Shown one piece after another: positions 1 to 8,022 of a stretch of 24,624 nt of DNA. The stretch's first letter is position 1, and each line of letters begins with the position of its first letter. The translations under genes were made by a program, and so were the position numbers. Under the pieces are notes generated by a model. That model ran no database searches. It was not told the origin of the DNA and saw only the letters and a program-made list of their open reading frames with translations. Location of the stretch: positions 1-24,624 of the forward strand of contig JAJYJP010000006.1 in the NCBI GenBank assembly GCA_021789395.1. The letters are read 5' to 3'. This stretch comes from a bacterium. GTDB lineage: Bacteria > Patescibacteriota > Minisyncoccia > Moranbacterales > UBA2206.

Positions 1-2
1 TA

Positions 3-62
3 AATTACATCAAAAACCAGGACCATCGGAAAGTAGACATGGAAAATCTCAAATTGTTCTAG
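3..62 (+). pseudogene. tnpA: 3' end of an IS200-type (Y1) transposase, cut by the window edge
   Basis: The frame starting at base 3 is open into the window edge and ends at TAG 60-62. It begins with the residues NYIKNQDHRKVD. IS200/IS605 TnpA proteins end in a helix carrying the catalytic Tyr and a metal-binding Gln four residues later (Y127 and Q131 in ISHp608), and here YIKNQ has exactly that spacing (Tyr 6-8, Gln 18-20). The tail is followed at once by a palindrome at 62-77, as at the right end of these elements. Only 19 residues are visible, so the family call is plausible but not certain. Whether the whole gene is intact lies outside the window. Confidence 0.5.
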
Positions 63-77
63 CCGTCGTTAGACGGC
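62..77. repeat. Hairpin just after the tnpA stop (possible IS200 right-end palindrome)
   Basis: GCCGTC (62-67), a GTTA loop and GACGGC (72-77) form a perfect 6-bp stem. It directly follows the tnpA stop codon. IS200/IS605 elements carry subterminal hairpins that TnpA binds, so this is a candidate right-end structure. The actual cleavage site cannot be placed from one end. Confidence 0.45.
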
Positions 78-84
78 AAGATAG

Positions 85-113
85 AAACCACTAGCGTATG
101 AGCTAGTGGTTTT
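85..113 (+). terminator. Rho-independent-type terminator upstream of galE
   Basis: AAACCACTAGC (85-95) and GCTAGTGGTTT (102-112) pair perfectly as an 11-bp stem around a 6-nt loop (96-101). The 3' arm runs into T-rich sequence (110-113, then CATTCATTTATTTT). This shape fits an intrinsic terminator that separates the transposase remnant from galE. It could also belong to the IS end. Confidence 0.6.
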
Positions 114-127
114 CATTCATTTATTTT

Positions 128-1114
128 ATGAAAATATTAGTTACCGGTGGTGCCGGTTATATCGGCTCCCACACCGTCCGCAAACTCAAACAGGCCGGGC
201 ACGAAATCGTCATTTTTGATAATTTATCCTCCGGTCACAAAGACGCCATCAAAGGCTTTTCCCTGGCCGTCGGCGATCTGACTGACAAAAGCGCCTTGGA
301 AAAAGTTTTTGCGGAAAATAATTTCGATGCCGTCGTCCATTTCGCCGGTTCGATTGAGGCCGGAGAATCAATGACCGATCCAAAAAGATTTTTCGACAAC
401 AATCTTGTCAACAGCCTCAATCTTCTGGAGGCGATGCTTGCTCACGATGTAAAAAAAATTGTTTTCTCATCTTCCGCCGCGGTCTACGGCGAATCGGAAA
501 AGATGCCGGTCGAAGAAATAGACCCGAAAGATCCAACTAATGTTTATGGACTCACCAAACTGATGTTTGAGCAAGTTCTGGACGCCTATGACGCCGCTTA
601 CGGCCTTAAATCCGTAGCCCTGCGCTATTTTAACGCCGCCGGAGCCGATCCCTCTGGAGAAATCGGCGCGGATCACAAGCACAAAACTCATCTCATCACT
701 TTGATTCTGCTTGCCGCACTGGGAAAACGCGACGCGATTAAAATCTTTGGTACCGACTACCCCACTCCCGACGGCACCGGCATCCGCGATTACGTGCACG
801 TTTCCGATCTGGCCGACGCGCACGTGCTGGCGCTGGATTATCTCAAAAAAAACAATCGCTCCGATAAATTTAATCTTGGAAATGAAAAAGGCAATTCGGT
901 GCGCGAAGTGATCGAGCGGGCGAAAAAGATCACCGGCATCGATTTCAAAGTGATCGAAGAAGGCCGCCGCGAAGGCGATCCGGCCAAACTTGTCGCTAGC
1001 TCGCAAAAAGCCAAAGACATCCTCGGCTGGCGGCCTCAATTCGACACGATCGACCAAATCTTGGAAACCGCTTGGACATGGCACAAGAATCATCCGGACG
1101 GATTTGAAAAATAA
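128..1114 (+). CDS. galE: UDP-glucose 4-epimerase (GalE)
   Basis: This is an extended short-chain dehydrogenase of 328 residues, the usual GalE length. It interconverts UDP-glucose and UDP-galactose (or the GlcNAc forms) in the cytoplasm to feed glycan synthesis. The NAD-binding motif GGAGYIG is at residues 7-13. SSSAAVYG (114-121) gives the active-site Ser. The catalytic pair is Y140 and K144 in YGLTK. RYFNAAGADP (166-175) and RDYVHV (220-225) are typical GalE signatures. The ATG at 128 is chosen because the Rossmann strand MKILVTGG starts there; there is no clear Shine-Dalgarno. The stop codon abuts the next ATG directly, so the two genes are probably co-transcribed. Substrate preference (Glc or GlcNAc) cannot be told from sequence. 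Confidence 0.95.
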   Translation: MKILVTGGAGYIGSHTVRKLKQAGHEIVIFDNLSSGHKDAIKGFSLAVGDLTDKSALEKVFAENNFDAVVHFAGSIEAGESMTDPKRFFDNNLVNSLNLLEAMLAHDVKKIVFSSSAAVYGESEKMPVEEIDPKDPTNVYGLTKLMFEQVLDAYDAAYGLKSVALRYFNAAGADPSGEIGADHKHKTHLITLILLAALGKRDAIKIFGTDYPTPDGTGIRDYVHVSDLADAHVLALDYLKKNNRSDKFNLGNEKGNSVREVIERAKKITGIDFKVIEEGRREGDPAKLVASSQKAKDILGWRPQFDTIDQILETAWTWHKNHPDGFEK

Positions 1115-1384
1115 ATGCGCAAAAAAATAATCATCGGAATAATTTTGATTTTAATCCTGGCAATCGTTTTGCTTTGGCTGGTTTTTAAAATTCGTCACGC
1201 GGACACTACCGGCAAATTGCAAGAATGTCCGCAGACCTGGATCGTTAACAAGATGCCGACCACTTCCAAGTCAAATCTTCCGAAGCAATATTTTGTCCTC
1301 GACGGAAAGCGGCGGGAATTGTCCGAATTTGATCTGGATTGGGTAAAGAAAAATTGCAATTTGAAACAACAGATCGTTCAATAA
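1115..1384 (+). CDS. Small single-pass membrane protein, unknown function
   Basis: This 89-residue protein starts on the base after the galE stop, implying translational coupling. Residues 4-24 are a strongly hydrophobic helix (IIIGIILILILAIVLLWLVF) after a KK pair, so the roughly 60-residue tail probably faces outward. The tail has two Cys (C38, C81), an ECPQTWIVNKMP segment and a YFVLDGKRRELSEFDLDWV segment. That arrangement resembles small uncharacterised membrane-anchored proteins I associate with Patescibacteria. C38 and C81 could form a disulfide. I cannot assign a function. Confidence 0.7.
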   Translation: MRKKIIIGIILILILAIVLLWLVFKIRHADTTGKLQECPQTWIVNKMPTTSKSNLPKQYFVLDGKRRELSEFDLDWVKKNCNLKQQIVQ

Positions 1385-1387
1385 ATC

Positions 1388-1452
1388 GGTATTTACCCCA
1401 TGGCAAGCCCTGGACTCTGTCGAGTTCCGCGGCAAGCCGCGGGGTATTTACC
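1388..1452. repeat. Palindrome-rich intergenic element with 10-bp direct repeats at its ends
   Basis: GGTATTTACC occurs at 1388-1397 and again at 1443-1452. Between them are two related hairpins: CCATGGCAAGCCCTGG (1399-1414, imperfect) and CCGCGGCAAGCCGCGG (1427-1442, perfect 6-bp stem with a CAAG loop). The second looks like a diverged copy of the first. The layout resembles REP/MITE-type intergenic repeats. No gene is supported here. Confidence 0.5.
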
Positions 1453-1454
1453 TC

Positions 1455-1529
1455 TTTGTTGTCATCACTCGCTCAGAAACGAAAACAAGTTTTCGATTCT
1501 CTCGCTTCGTTCGACAATAACAAACAACT
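1455..1529. repeat. Imperfect inverted repeat (MITE-like)
   Basis: The outer ends TTTGTTGTC (1455-1463) and GACAATAACAAA (about 1513-1525) are near reverse complements, with a 3-nt insertion in one arm. The centre is a perfect hairpin, CGAAAAC-AA-GTTTTCG (1480-1495). It fills the rest of the gap before the protease gene, so it could act as a transcript structure or be a small non-autonomous element. Confidence 0.4.
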
Positions 1530-1538
1530 AAACGAACA

Positions 1539-3626
1539 ATGAAACAAAAAAATCATAAATTTAAAAAAATCGTCGCGCTTCTAGGCGCAATTTTTCTAGC
1601 ATCGTTCGGCTTCTTCGATTATTCAATCGCGGCGGCAAACAATCCGGCCAAACAGCCTCTACAAAAGATCGGGTTTCGAACGGGAGGAACAAGCAAAAAC
1701 GATTATGTTAAAGGAGAAGTCCTGGTCAAATATAAATCAAGCGCGATAAATTTAAAAAAATCTTCCGGTTCCGCCAAGGCTGACAAATTTGAAAGCGGCC
1801 AAGGCTTCAAAAAGCTTTCCGAGTTCAAAAACTTGAACGTGCGACTTCTGAAATCGGATAAATCGACGAGCGACATGATTAAGGATCTTAAGAACGATCC
1901 GTCGGTTGAGTATGTCGAGCCGGACTACACAAGACATCTGGACGCCGATCCCAATGACACCTATTTTACTCTGCAATGGGCGTTAAACAACACCGGCCAA
2001 GCCGTAAACGGAAAAACCGGCACATCCGGCGATGATATCAAAGCGCCAGCAGCTTGGAACATAGAAAATTCTTCCGCGTCTTCTGTCATCGTAGCGGACA
2101 TCGATACCGGCGCGAACTACAACCATGAAGATTTGCTCGCCAACATGTGGAATGGGACAAACTGCGTGGATGAAAACGACGTCCTCATCTCGGGTGGCTG
2201 TCCGAACCACGGTTGGAATTATGCGACCAACTATCCGGTCGGCAATAACGATCCGATGGACACGGACGGCCACGGAACTTTCGTCGCCGGAATCATCGCG
2301 GCCGATGCCAACAATTCAACCGGCGTGAGCGGAATCAGTTTCTATAACCATGTAAAAATCATGCCGGTCGAATTCGGATTGGATGTCGCTTCCGAAATCG
2401 AAGCGATTGAATTTGCCAAAAACAACGGCGCAAAAGTTATCAATGCCAGCTTCGGCGGCGGCACATATTCGCAAGCGGAAAAAGACGCGATCGACGCTTT
2501 CCCTGGAATTTTTATCGCTTCGGCCGGCAACAACGGAACCGACAACGACACAACACCGGTTTATCCTGCGTCTTACGACAGCTCCAATATAATTTCCGTC
2601 GCTTCGACTGACCAGAACGACAACCTGTCTTCGTTTTCCGACTACGGCGCCACTTCCGTGAGCATCGCCGCGCCCGGAGAAAATATTATGTCAACTTACT
2701 ACGATCCGACCGCACCATCCAACACCGAATACGGCTACGGCGACGGAACATCTTTTGCCGCGCCACTCGTTTCGGGAGTTGCCGCCGTACTCTTCGACCA
2801 GTTTCCCACTTTCACAACAGCTGACGTTAAAAATCAAATCCTTGATACCGGCGAAACCGTGGCGAGCCTTTCCGGAAAAGTCGCCACCGGAAAAATTCTT
2901 AATTTCAGCGCCGCCATGGAACAAGTTGCCACGCCCGCCATTTCTCTGGCTAGTGGAACATATTTTTCTAATCAATCCGTAACGCTTTCCGACGCCACTT
3001 CCGGCGCCACAATCCATTACACGACCGACGGATCCACCCCAACTTCCTCATCAATTCCATACACCGGCGTAATCACCGTCTCTTCTTCCGAAACAATCAA
3101 AGCGATTGCGATAGAATCAGGAATGTCAAACAGCAATGTAGCGAGCGCGAGTTATGTGATCAGCATACCCACACCCGTCTACCGCTTTTGGAGCAGCACT
3201 TACTCGCACCATTTTTACACTGCTTCACTGGACGAAAAAAATTATATTATCGCTCATTACCCAACCAACATCTGGAACTACGAGGGTATCGGCTTTGATG
3301 CTTTTTCAACTCAACAGCCAAACACTGTTCCCGTCTACCGCTTCTGGAGCGCCAAATACGACGGCCATTTTTACACCGCCTCCGAAACCGAAAAGAATTA
3401 TGTCATCGCTACCTATCCCGACACAACCTGGCATTACGAAGGCATTGCCTTCTACGCGTATCCAACTCAAGAACCCAACACGACGCCAGTCTATCGCTTT
3501 TGGAGCAGCAGTTACAACGGACATTTTTACACATCTTCAGAAACGGAAAAAGATTACATCATTGCTCATTATCCGACCAACGTCTGGGACTATGAAGGTA
3601 TTGCGTGGTACGTGCCGACGAACTAG
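1539..3626 (+). CDS. Secreted subtilisin-like (S8) serine protease with C-terminal DUF5648-type repeats
   Basis: This 695-residue protein is a secreted protease. A basic N-terminus (2-10) and hydrophobic stretch (11-33) ending in AAA look like a signal peptide. Residues 55-130 form an I9-like propeptide (KGEVLVKYK to VEYVEPDY). The peptidase domain (about 140-460) has all expected residues: D189 in DIDTG, H245 in DGHGT, oxyanion N331 in SAGNNG and S405 in GTSFAAP. Residues 465-542 resemble a chitobiase C-terminal-like beta domain (YTTDGSTPT). Residues 545-695 hold three PVYRFW...HFYT...YEGI repeats, also present in the next gene and at 22502. No promoter is obvious, so read-through from galE is likely. 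The substrate is unknown; surface or prey proteins are guesses. Confidence 0.92.
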   Translation: MKQKNHKFKKIVALLGAIFLASFGFFDYSIAAANNPAKQPLQKIGFRTGGTSKNDYVKGEVLVKYKSSAINLKKSSGSAKADKFESGQGFKKLSEFKNLNVRLLKSDKSTSDMIKDLKNDPSVEYVEPDYTRHLDADPNDTYFTLQWALNNTGQAVNGKTGTSGDDIKAPAAWNIENSSASSVIVADIDTGANYNHEDLLANMWNGTNCVDENDVLISGGCPNHGWNYATNYPVGNNDPMDTDGHGTFVAGIIAADANNSTGVSGISFYNHVKIMPVEFGLDVASEIEAIEFAKNNGAKVINASFGGGTYSQAEKDAIDAFPGIFIASAGNNGTDNDTTPVYPASYDSSNIISVASTDQNDNLSSFSDYGATSVSIAAPGENIMSTYYDPTAPSNTEYGYGDGTSFAAPLVSGVAAVLFDQFPTFTTADVKNQILDTGETVASLSGKVATGKILNFSAAMEQVATPAISLASGTYFSNQSVTLSDATSGATIHYTTDGSTPTSSSIPYTGVITVSSSETIKAIAIESGMSNSNVASASYVISIPTPVYRFWSSTYSHHFYTASLDEKNYIIAHYPTNIWNYEGIGFDAFSTQQPNTVPVYRFWSAKYDGHFYTASETEKNYVIATYPDTTWHYEGIAFYAYPTQEPNTTPVYRFWSSSYNGHFYTSSETEKDYIIAHYPTNVWDYEGIAWYVPTN

Positions 3627-3630
3627 CGGT

Positions 3631-3659
3631 TAGACATCTTAGTATTCTTGAGTTAAAAT
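3631..3659 (+). promoter_or_regulatory. Sigma70-type promoter for the gene at 3696
   Basis: A TAGACA -35 (3631-3636) and a TAAAAT -10 (3654-3659) are separated by 17 bp, each one base off consensus. The start point would be near 3666, giving a leader of about 30 nt. This implies the second repeat-protein gene can be transcribed independently of the protease. Confidence 0.6.
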
Positions 3660-3695
3660 AGAACTATGGTTTCTTAATTTTTAACCCTGGGAAAA

Positions 3696-4961
3696 ATGAA
3701 AAAAAATAAATACATCTTGATCGCCGCTGTCGTCGCAGTGATATCATTAGCTCCATTAAATAATACTCTTCGGGCAGCGGATCAAACCTCAGACGCTCAA
3801 TCCGCTCTTGCCAAATATTCTTCCGCAGTTGAAAAAATAAAAAATACCGAATTTAAAAATCCCATCAAAGAAGCGTTTACCTCGAAGGAAATCACAAGTC
3901 TGAAAAAATTATCTAAAAAATCGTCAGGCAAAAATTTTTTGTCTGTTTCTTCTTCCACAACCCACCAAAAATCTCTTTCTTCAGTAAGCCTTAATTTGTT
4001 GCCTAATGGAAATTTTGAACAAGGCCACACTTCCTGGGATGAAGAATATACGACGGATGGCGGAAGCACCTGGTACCCGTATGATGGAATAATCGAATCC
4101 GGATCCGGAGGTTATGACAATTGGTACGCATCTTTAATCAAAGATGACGCGCTCATATCCTCAGATTTCGGAATTCCAGTCAACTCAAGCGCGATAAACC
4201 TCCAATATCAATACGAACTTGATAATTTCGGAACTTGCACTTATGGCACCAATGCCGTCTCCGTGGCTCTTGAGGATGAAACTACAGGCACCCTGCATCC
4301 TTTTTATCATTATCCCGGAATTGATCCGAATAATTATTCTTATGAAACTGAAAGTCTATCTATCAATAATGCACAAAACCTAAATGGACACAAGTTTAGA
4401 TTGGATATATTTGCTTATCAAGACGATCCCAATTGCGATTACATCTTCAACATTGATAATATTTCCGTCACCACAACGACTTCTGACGCCTGTACCGGAA
4501 CGACTTGCAACGTCTACCGTTTCTGGAGCGATAAAAATCAAGGACATTTCTATACGATGTCAGACACGGAAGCAAATTCTGTCATAAATAACTATCCCAG
4601 TGACGTATGGAATTATGAGGGGGTGGCGTGGACTGCCTTTCCTTCGCAACAACCTGGAACATTACCGGTCTATCGTTTTTGGTCAGACAAAAACCAACAT
4701 CATTTTTTTACAATAAGCGAAGATGAGAAAAATCACATAATCGCAACTTACCCAAAGAATGTTTGGAACTACGAAGGAATCGCTTATTACGCCTATCCAA
4801 CCCAACAGCCCAACACAACGCCGGTCTATCGTTTTTGGAGCGATCAAAACCAAGGCCACTTTTTCACAATTGATGAAAACGAAAAGAATCACATAATCGC
4901 AACTTATCCAAAGAATGTTTGGGATTATGAAGGCATTGGATGGTACGTGCCGACGAACTGA
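3696..4961 (+). CDS. Secreted protein with a carbohydrate-binding-like domain and three DUF5648-type repeats
   Basis: This 421-residue protein starts with a signal peptide (KKNK, then hydrophobic 6-20, possible cleavage near RAA 26-28). Residues 30-95 are a low-complexity Ser/Lys-rich linker. Residues 98-260 open with NLLPNGNFEQGHTSW and end in FNIDNISV, a pattern typical of jelly-roll carbohydrate-binding modules (CBM4/9-like); three Cys (C181, C247, C266) lie in or near this part. Residues 271-421 are three DUF5648-type repeats ending DYEGIGWYVPTN, nearly identical to the protease C-terminus. No catalytic motif is visible, so it is probably a binding or surface protein. It stops 10 bp from the convergent glycosyltransferase gene. 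Confidence 0.85.
   Translation: MKKNKYILIAAVVAVISLAPLNNTLRAADQTSDAQSALAKYSSAVEKIKNTEFKNPIKEAFTSKEITSLKKLSKKSSGKNFLSVSSSTTHQKSLSSVSLNLLPNGNFEQGHTSWDEEYTTDGGSTWYPYDGIIESGSGGYDNWYASLIKDDALISSDFGIPVNSSAINLQYQYELDNFGTCTYGTNAVSVALEDETTGTLHPFYHYPGIDPNNYSYETESLSINNAQNLNGHKFRLDIFAYQDDPNCDYIFNIDNISVTTTTSDACTGTTCNVYRFWSDKNQGHFYTMSDTEANSVINNYPSDVWNYEGVAWTAFPSQQPGTLPVYRFWSDKNQHHFFTISEDEKNHIIATYPKNVWNYEGIAYYAYPTQQPNTTPVYRFWSDQNQGHFFTIDENEKNHIIATYPKNVWDYEGIGWYVPTN
4731..4922 (+). repeat. Near-identical internal duplication within the repeat region
   Basis: The 36-nt segments at 4731-4766 and 4887-4922 (starting AATCACATAATCGCAACTTA) differ by one base and are 156 nt (52 codons) apart. That is one whole DUF5648-type repeat unit. 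The DNA-level identity points to recent unit duplication or conversion rather than protein-level conservation alone. Confidence 0.7.
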
Positions 4962-4970
4962 AAAGAATAC

Positions 4971-6890
4971 TTATTGGAACTTTTTTGAAAATTCCAAGAT
5001 CGAATCGAGCGCGACTTTCGCGTTGATTTCGGGAATTATCAATCCTTTCTCATATCTTGCGACTCTTTCGGCTGGCGCGCCGAGATTAAAGACAGCCAAA
5101 GGATATCCCATATTCATTATTTCTTCCGTAGTGTAAGAAAAGGTTTCCGGCCAGATTGATGGAATGAAGAATGTGTCAATATTGTTTTCTGCCGCCAGAA
5201 GCGGAGTTTTTTCTCTGTCATACGCTCCTAGAACTTTTAATTTATCGCTTTTGATCTTTTCGATCAGCGGACCGATTACCGTGATTTCGATATCGAGATT
5301 TTCTTTTTCAATGATGCTGATCATCTCTTTGACGATTTCCGATCCTTTAGCCTTGTTTATCCCTCCCAAGATTCCGATTGTGAAATGATGCGATTGTTCT
5401 TTCTTTTTTGCAGCAACTGAAAATTTTTCCACTTCATGAGGAATAACCTCGATCTTTTCTTGTGGAAGATCTTTGTAAGCTTTCTTTAAAATTTCCTCAG
5501 AAGCATTGGAAAAGAATACGATTTTGTCGGCCTTGCTTAAAAATTCGTTCCAAGCTTTTCTCCAAATCGCCTGATTTTTAGTTTTTATATATGCACTATG
5601 CTCCCAGTTTTTCTTTAACAGGCACTCGTTGCACATTTTAAGATCTGGAACGCCACAGTATTCATCTTGCCAATCCAGCAAGTTAAAAATTTGGCAGATG
5701 CTGTAGTAGTCATGAATCAAAATTTCCAATTCGCATTTTTTACCCGCTTTAATTGTTTCAATGAATTGCAAAAATTCCAGTGGATTTTCGTATGAAACTA
5801 TCTGACTTAGCACAATCTTGCCAATTCCAACAAATTCGAATAATTTTTTAATTTCTCCCAAATCAGAACTGCTATAAGCAATGCTATATTTTTTATAATA
5901 ATATTTGACGTGATATTCGATTTTTCGCGCGTCATAAGTCAAAAGCAAGATCCTCTTGCCTTCTTTCAGAGATTTTTCGGCATATTTTTTTCGGTACAAA
6001 TTCGCTCCCCCACCTAACTCGTGATCGATGAAAAGGACGGCTTGGTTATCTTTTTGAAAATTCGAGGAGATAAGCATAATCAAAAAATCACGGATATTTT
6101 TCAGCGGATCTTTTTGGATGAAATTTTCCACATCTTTGGCGTAGTTCGGATGTTTATTAAGAAGTTTTTTGAAATTTTCCTCTATCAATCTTTTCTTTTC
6201 TTCGCTTGGAAATGATCCACCGTGCTTATGATAAACAAAAAGATTTGGCACAACAACATTTTTATATCCCGACTTGATCGCCCGTTGGCACCAGTCATTT
6301 TCTTCTCCGTAACCTTTGGTAAAAGTTTGCTCGTCAAACATTCCAATTTCATCGACTACGTCTTTATTGAAAGCCATACAAAATCCAATACCCGTTGGCA
6401 ATGAAATGAAATTTTCTTCCGGTTTAACCATTTGGAAATATTTATCCAACTTAGCAACGCTCAATCCTTCAAAAATTTCGTTGTCTTTGGTAAAATCCGG
6501 AAAACTGCAGATTGTACCGGAATTAGTGAAGGGCGTGGCGCTGGCAATATTTTTTAATTTCAGGATCGGAAAAATTAATCTTTCCAACCAACCCGGCGGA
6601 ACCTCCACATCCGTGTTCAGGAGAACAAAATGGCTTTCCGCTAATTTCACTGCCTTGTTTACTGTTTTGACGAAACCAAGGTTTTTTTCATTTTGAAAAA
6701 GCAAGATTTCTTTTTCCAGGTTTGTATTTTTGATACTTTGCAAAAACTCCCAAACTTTTTTATCAGGACTGGCGTCGTCAAAAATAATCAATCGGTACGG
6801 TTGATTGGTATTTTGAAAAATGCTTTCAAAAAGTTTCGGAAGATATTCCAAACCGTTGTAAACCGGAATTATTATGTCGATTTTTCTCAT
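4971..6890 (-). CDS. Two-domain glycosyltransferase (GT2 + GT4-like)
   Basis: This 639-residue cytoplasmic protein probably adds two sugars to a surface glycan. Domain 1 (1-240) is GT-A/GT2: IIIPVYNG start, DDAS 38-41, NTD 92-94 in place of DxD, and GEEND 195-199 as the catalytic acidic motif. Domain 2 (about 285-639) is GT-B: GGGANLYR (293-300), HDYYSIC (393-399), GGINKAKG (509-516) and the donor-binding PETFSYTTEE (581-590). C412, C420 and C423 form a small Cys cluster that may bind metal. The ATG at 6890 is 4 nt after the stop of the 66-residue ORF. Domain 1 lines up with the second GT2 of the 981-residue protein at 14823, suggesting this is the C-terminal part of a once longer protein. 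Confidence 0.9.
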   Translation of the reverse strand: MRKIDIIIPVYNGLEYLPKLFESIFQNTNQPYRLIIFDDASPDKKVWEFLQSIKNTNLEKEILLFQNEKNLGFVKTVNKAVKLAESHFVLLNTDVEVPPGWLERLIFPILKLKNIASATPFTNSGTICSFPDFTKDNEIFEGLSVAKLDKYFQMVKPEENFISLPTGIGFCMAFNKDVVDEIGMFDEQTFTKGYGEENDWCQRAIKSGYKNVVVPNLFVYHKHGGSFPSEEKKRLIEENFKKLLNKHPNYAKDVENFIQKDPLKNIRDFLIMLISSNFQKDNQAVLFIDHELGGGANLYRKKYAEKSLKEGKRILLLTYDARKIEYHVKYYYKKYSIAYSSSDLGEIKKLFEFVGIGKIVLSQIVSYENPLEFLQFIETIKAGKKCELEILIHDYYSICQIFNLLDWQDEYCGVPDLKMCNECLLKKNWEHSAYIKTKNQAIWRKAWNEFLSKADKIVFFSNASEEILKKAYKDLPQEKIEVIPHEVEKFSVAAKKKEQSHHFTIGILGGINKAKGSEIVKEMISIIEKENLDIEITVIGPLIEKIKSDKLKVLGAYDREKTPLLAAENNIDTFFIPSIWPETFSYTTEEIMNMGYPLAVFNLGAPAERVARYEKGLIIPEINAKVALDSILEFSKKFQ

Positions 6891-6894
6891 AATT

Positions 6895-7095
6895 CTATGA
6901 CTTCTTAAATTTATCCAGCACGTCTCCTAATTTCACATACTTTTCCGTCGCGTCGATTTTTTTGGAATCCAAAACGCCCTTGCCGTGAACGATCAAATTA
7001 TACATCCGCAAGAAAGATTTCGCGATACCTTCATTTCTCAAAGATGTTAAAAAAGAATTGATAAAATATTTAGTTTTTTTAAAATATTTTTCCAA
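6895..7095 (-). CDS. 66-residue orphan linker ORF between two glycosyltransferases (probable gene fragment)
   Basis: The only start available is TTG at 7095. The product (KYFKKTKYFINSFL, then LRNEGIAKSFLRMYNLIVHG) resembles residues about 374-410 of the 981-residue glycosyltransferase encoded at 14823 (YFVEIFKKSMGVLKRDGIF, then IKYLLGYILHG), where it joins two GT2 domains. Here it sits exactly between the 297-residue GT2 and the 639-residue GT2/GT4, each in a different frame. It is therefore more likely a frameshifted linker than an independent gene, though separate translation is not excluded. Confidence 0.45.
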   Translation of the reverse strand: MEKYFKKTKYFINSFLTSLRNEGIAKSFLRMYNLIVHGKGVLDSKKIDATEKYVKLGDVLDKFKKS

Positions 7096-7105
7096 GCAGT
7101 TTGTA

Positions 7106-7999
7106 TTAGGAAAATATTTTTGATTTGTATTTCATATACAAATTGCGTATTTTCCAAAATTTAGACGAAGTAATTATTTGTAGCTCATTTCTCAGTTCTG
7201 CCAGCTCTTTCTTCTGGTCAATGATAATTGAATTCTGTTCATGCGTGTCATCTTCCAAGGTATATCTATAATCATCTTGTTTTATTTTGCTCCCCCATTT
7301 TTCCAAAAACAAAACTTTGTTTTCCTGGAGTTTGTCGGCGCGTCCTTCCGAGATGCTTTCATAATGATACACAACGCTTTGCGGACAATAGACAATGTCC
7401 TTCCCTGTTTCTTTGATTCTTAGGCACAAGTCTACGTCTTCATATCCATTTACAAAATTTTCATCAAAGCCTCCGACTTTTTTGAAGATATCCTTGCGTA
7501 CCAGCATGCACGCGGCGGTTACCGCGTTGAATTTTCTTTTTTTATTCACATAGTGTTTTTCCTTCCTCTCTCTGGCATAAATATGATACGGAATCTTGTC
7601 TTCTCCAAAAACAACTCCGGCATGCTGAATGGTATCGTCAGGATAAAGCAATTTGCTTCCGGCTGCGGCAGAGGAAAAATCATCATCCAGTTCCTCGACC
7701 AAAATATCCAGCCAACCTTCCGTCACGATCGTGTCGTTGTTGAGAAAAAGAAGATATTTTCCTTTTGCAATCCCCGCACCTTGATTGCAAGCCTTGGCGA
7801 ATCCCAAATTTTTTTCATTGCGAATCGTTATAATTTTGTCTTCCAAACTTTCCAAATATTTTTCAGTCCCGTCGGAAGAGGCATTATCAACAACGATCAC
7901 TTCGAAAGGATATCTGGAACCCGCCTGAAATATTGATTCAAGGCATTTTTGAGTAAAATCTACTCTATTAAAAACTGGAATGATGATGCTGGTTTTCAT
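7106..7999 (-). CDS. Family 2 glycosyltransferase (rhamnosyl/galactosyl-transferase-like)
   Basis: This 297-residue GT-A enzyme likely transfers a sugar to a growing surface glycan in the cytoplasm. IIIPVFNR (5-12) opens the nucleotide-sugar fold. VVDNASSDGT (36-45) and FLNNDT (85-90) take the places of the usual DGS and DxD. GYEDVDLCLRI (185-195) supplies the catalytic acidic residues. The C-terminus has a short heptad-like stretch and the motif SSKFWKIRNLY, shared with the 981-residue protein (SSKFWKLRNRY), where the chain continues into more GT domains. Here TAA follows, which supports truncation by frameshift. It starts 23 bp after the abiEii gene, in the same orientation. Confidence 0.9.
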   Translation of the reverse strand: MKTSIIIPVFNRVDFTQKCLESIFQAGSRYPFEVIVVDNASSDGTEKYLESLEDKIITIRNEKNLGFAKACNQGAGIAKGKYLLFLNNDTIVTEGWLDILVEELDDDFSSAAAGSKLLYPDDTIQHAGVVFGEDKIPYHIYARERKEKHYVNKKRKFNAVTAACMLVRKDIFKKVGGFDENFVNGYEDVDLCLRIKETGKDIVYCPQSVVYHYESISEGRADKLQENKVLFLEKWGSKIKQDDYRYTLEDDTHEQNSIIIDQKKELAELRNELQIITSSKFWKIRNLYMKYKSKIFS

Positions 8000-8022
8000 C
8001 GTTAATTTTTGAACGTTTATTT

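Noticed and set aside
2..94. Open frame at the left edge ending at TAG 92-94
   Set aside because: It overlaps the hairpins and shows no family resemblance; the frame starting at base 3 has the transposase signature instead.
467..1093. 208-residue minus-strand ORF
   Set aside because: It lies wholly opposite galE, with no domain and no start signal; a shadow of a relatively GC-rich gene.
1339..1542. 67-residue plus-strand ORF
   Set aside because: It overlaps the end of the membrane-protein gene and runs through the palindromic repeats; the product is low complexity.
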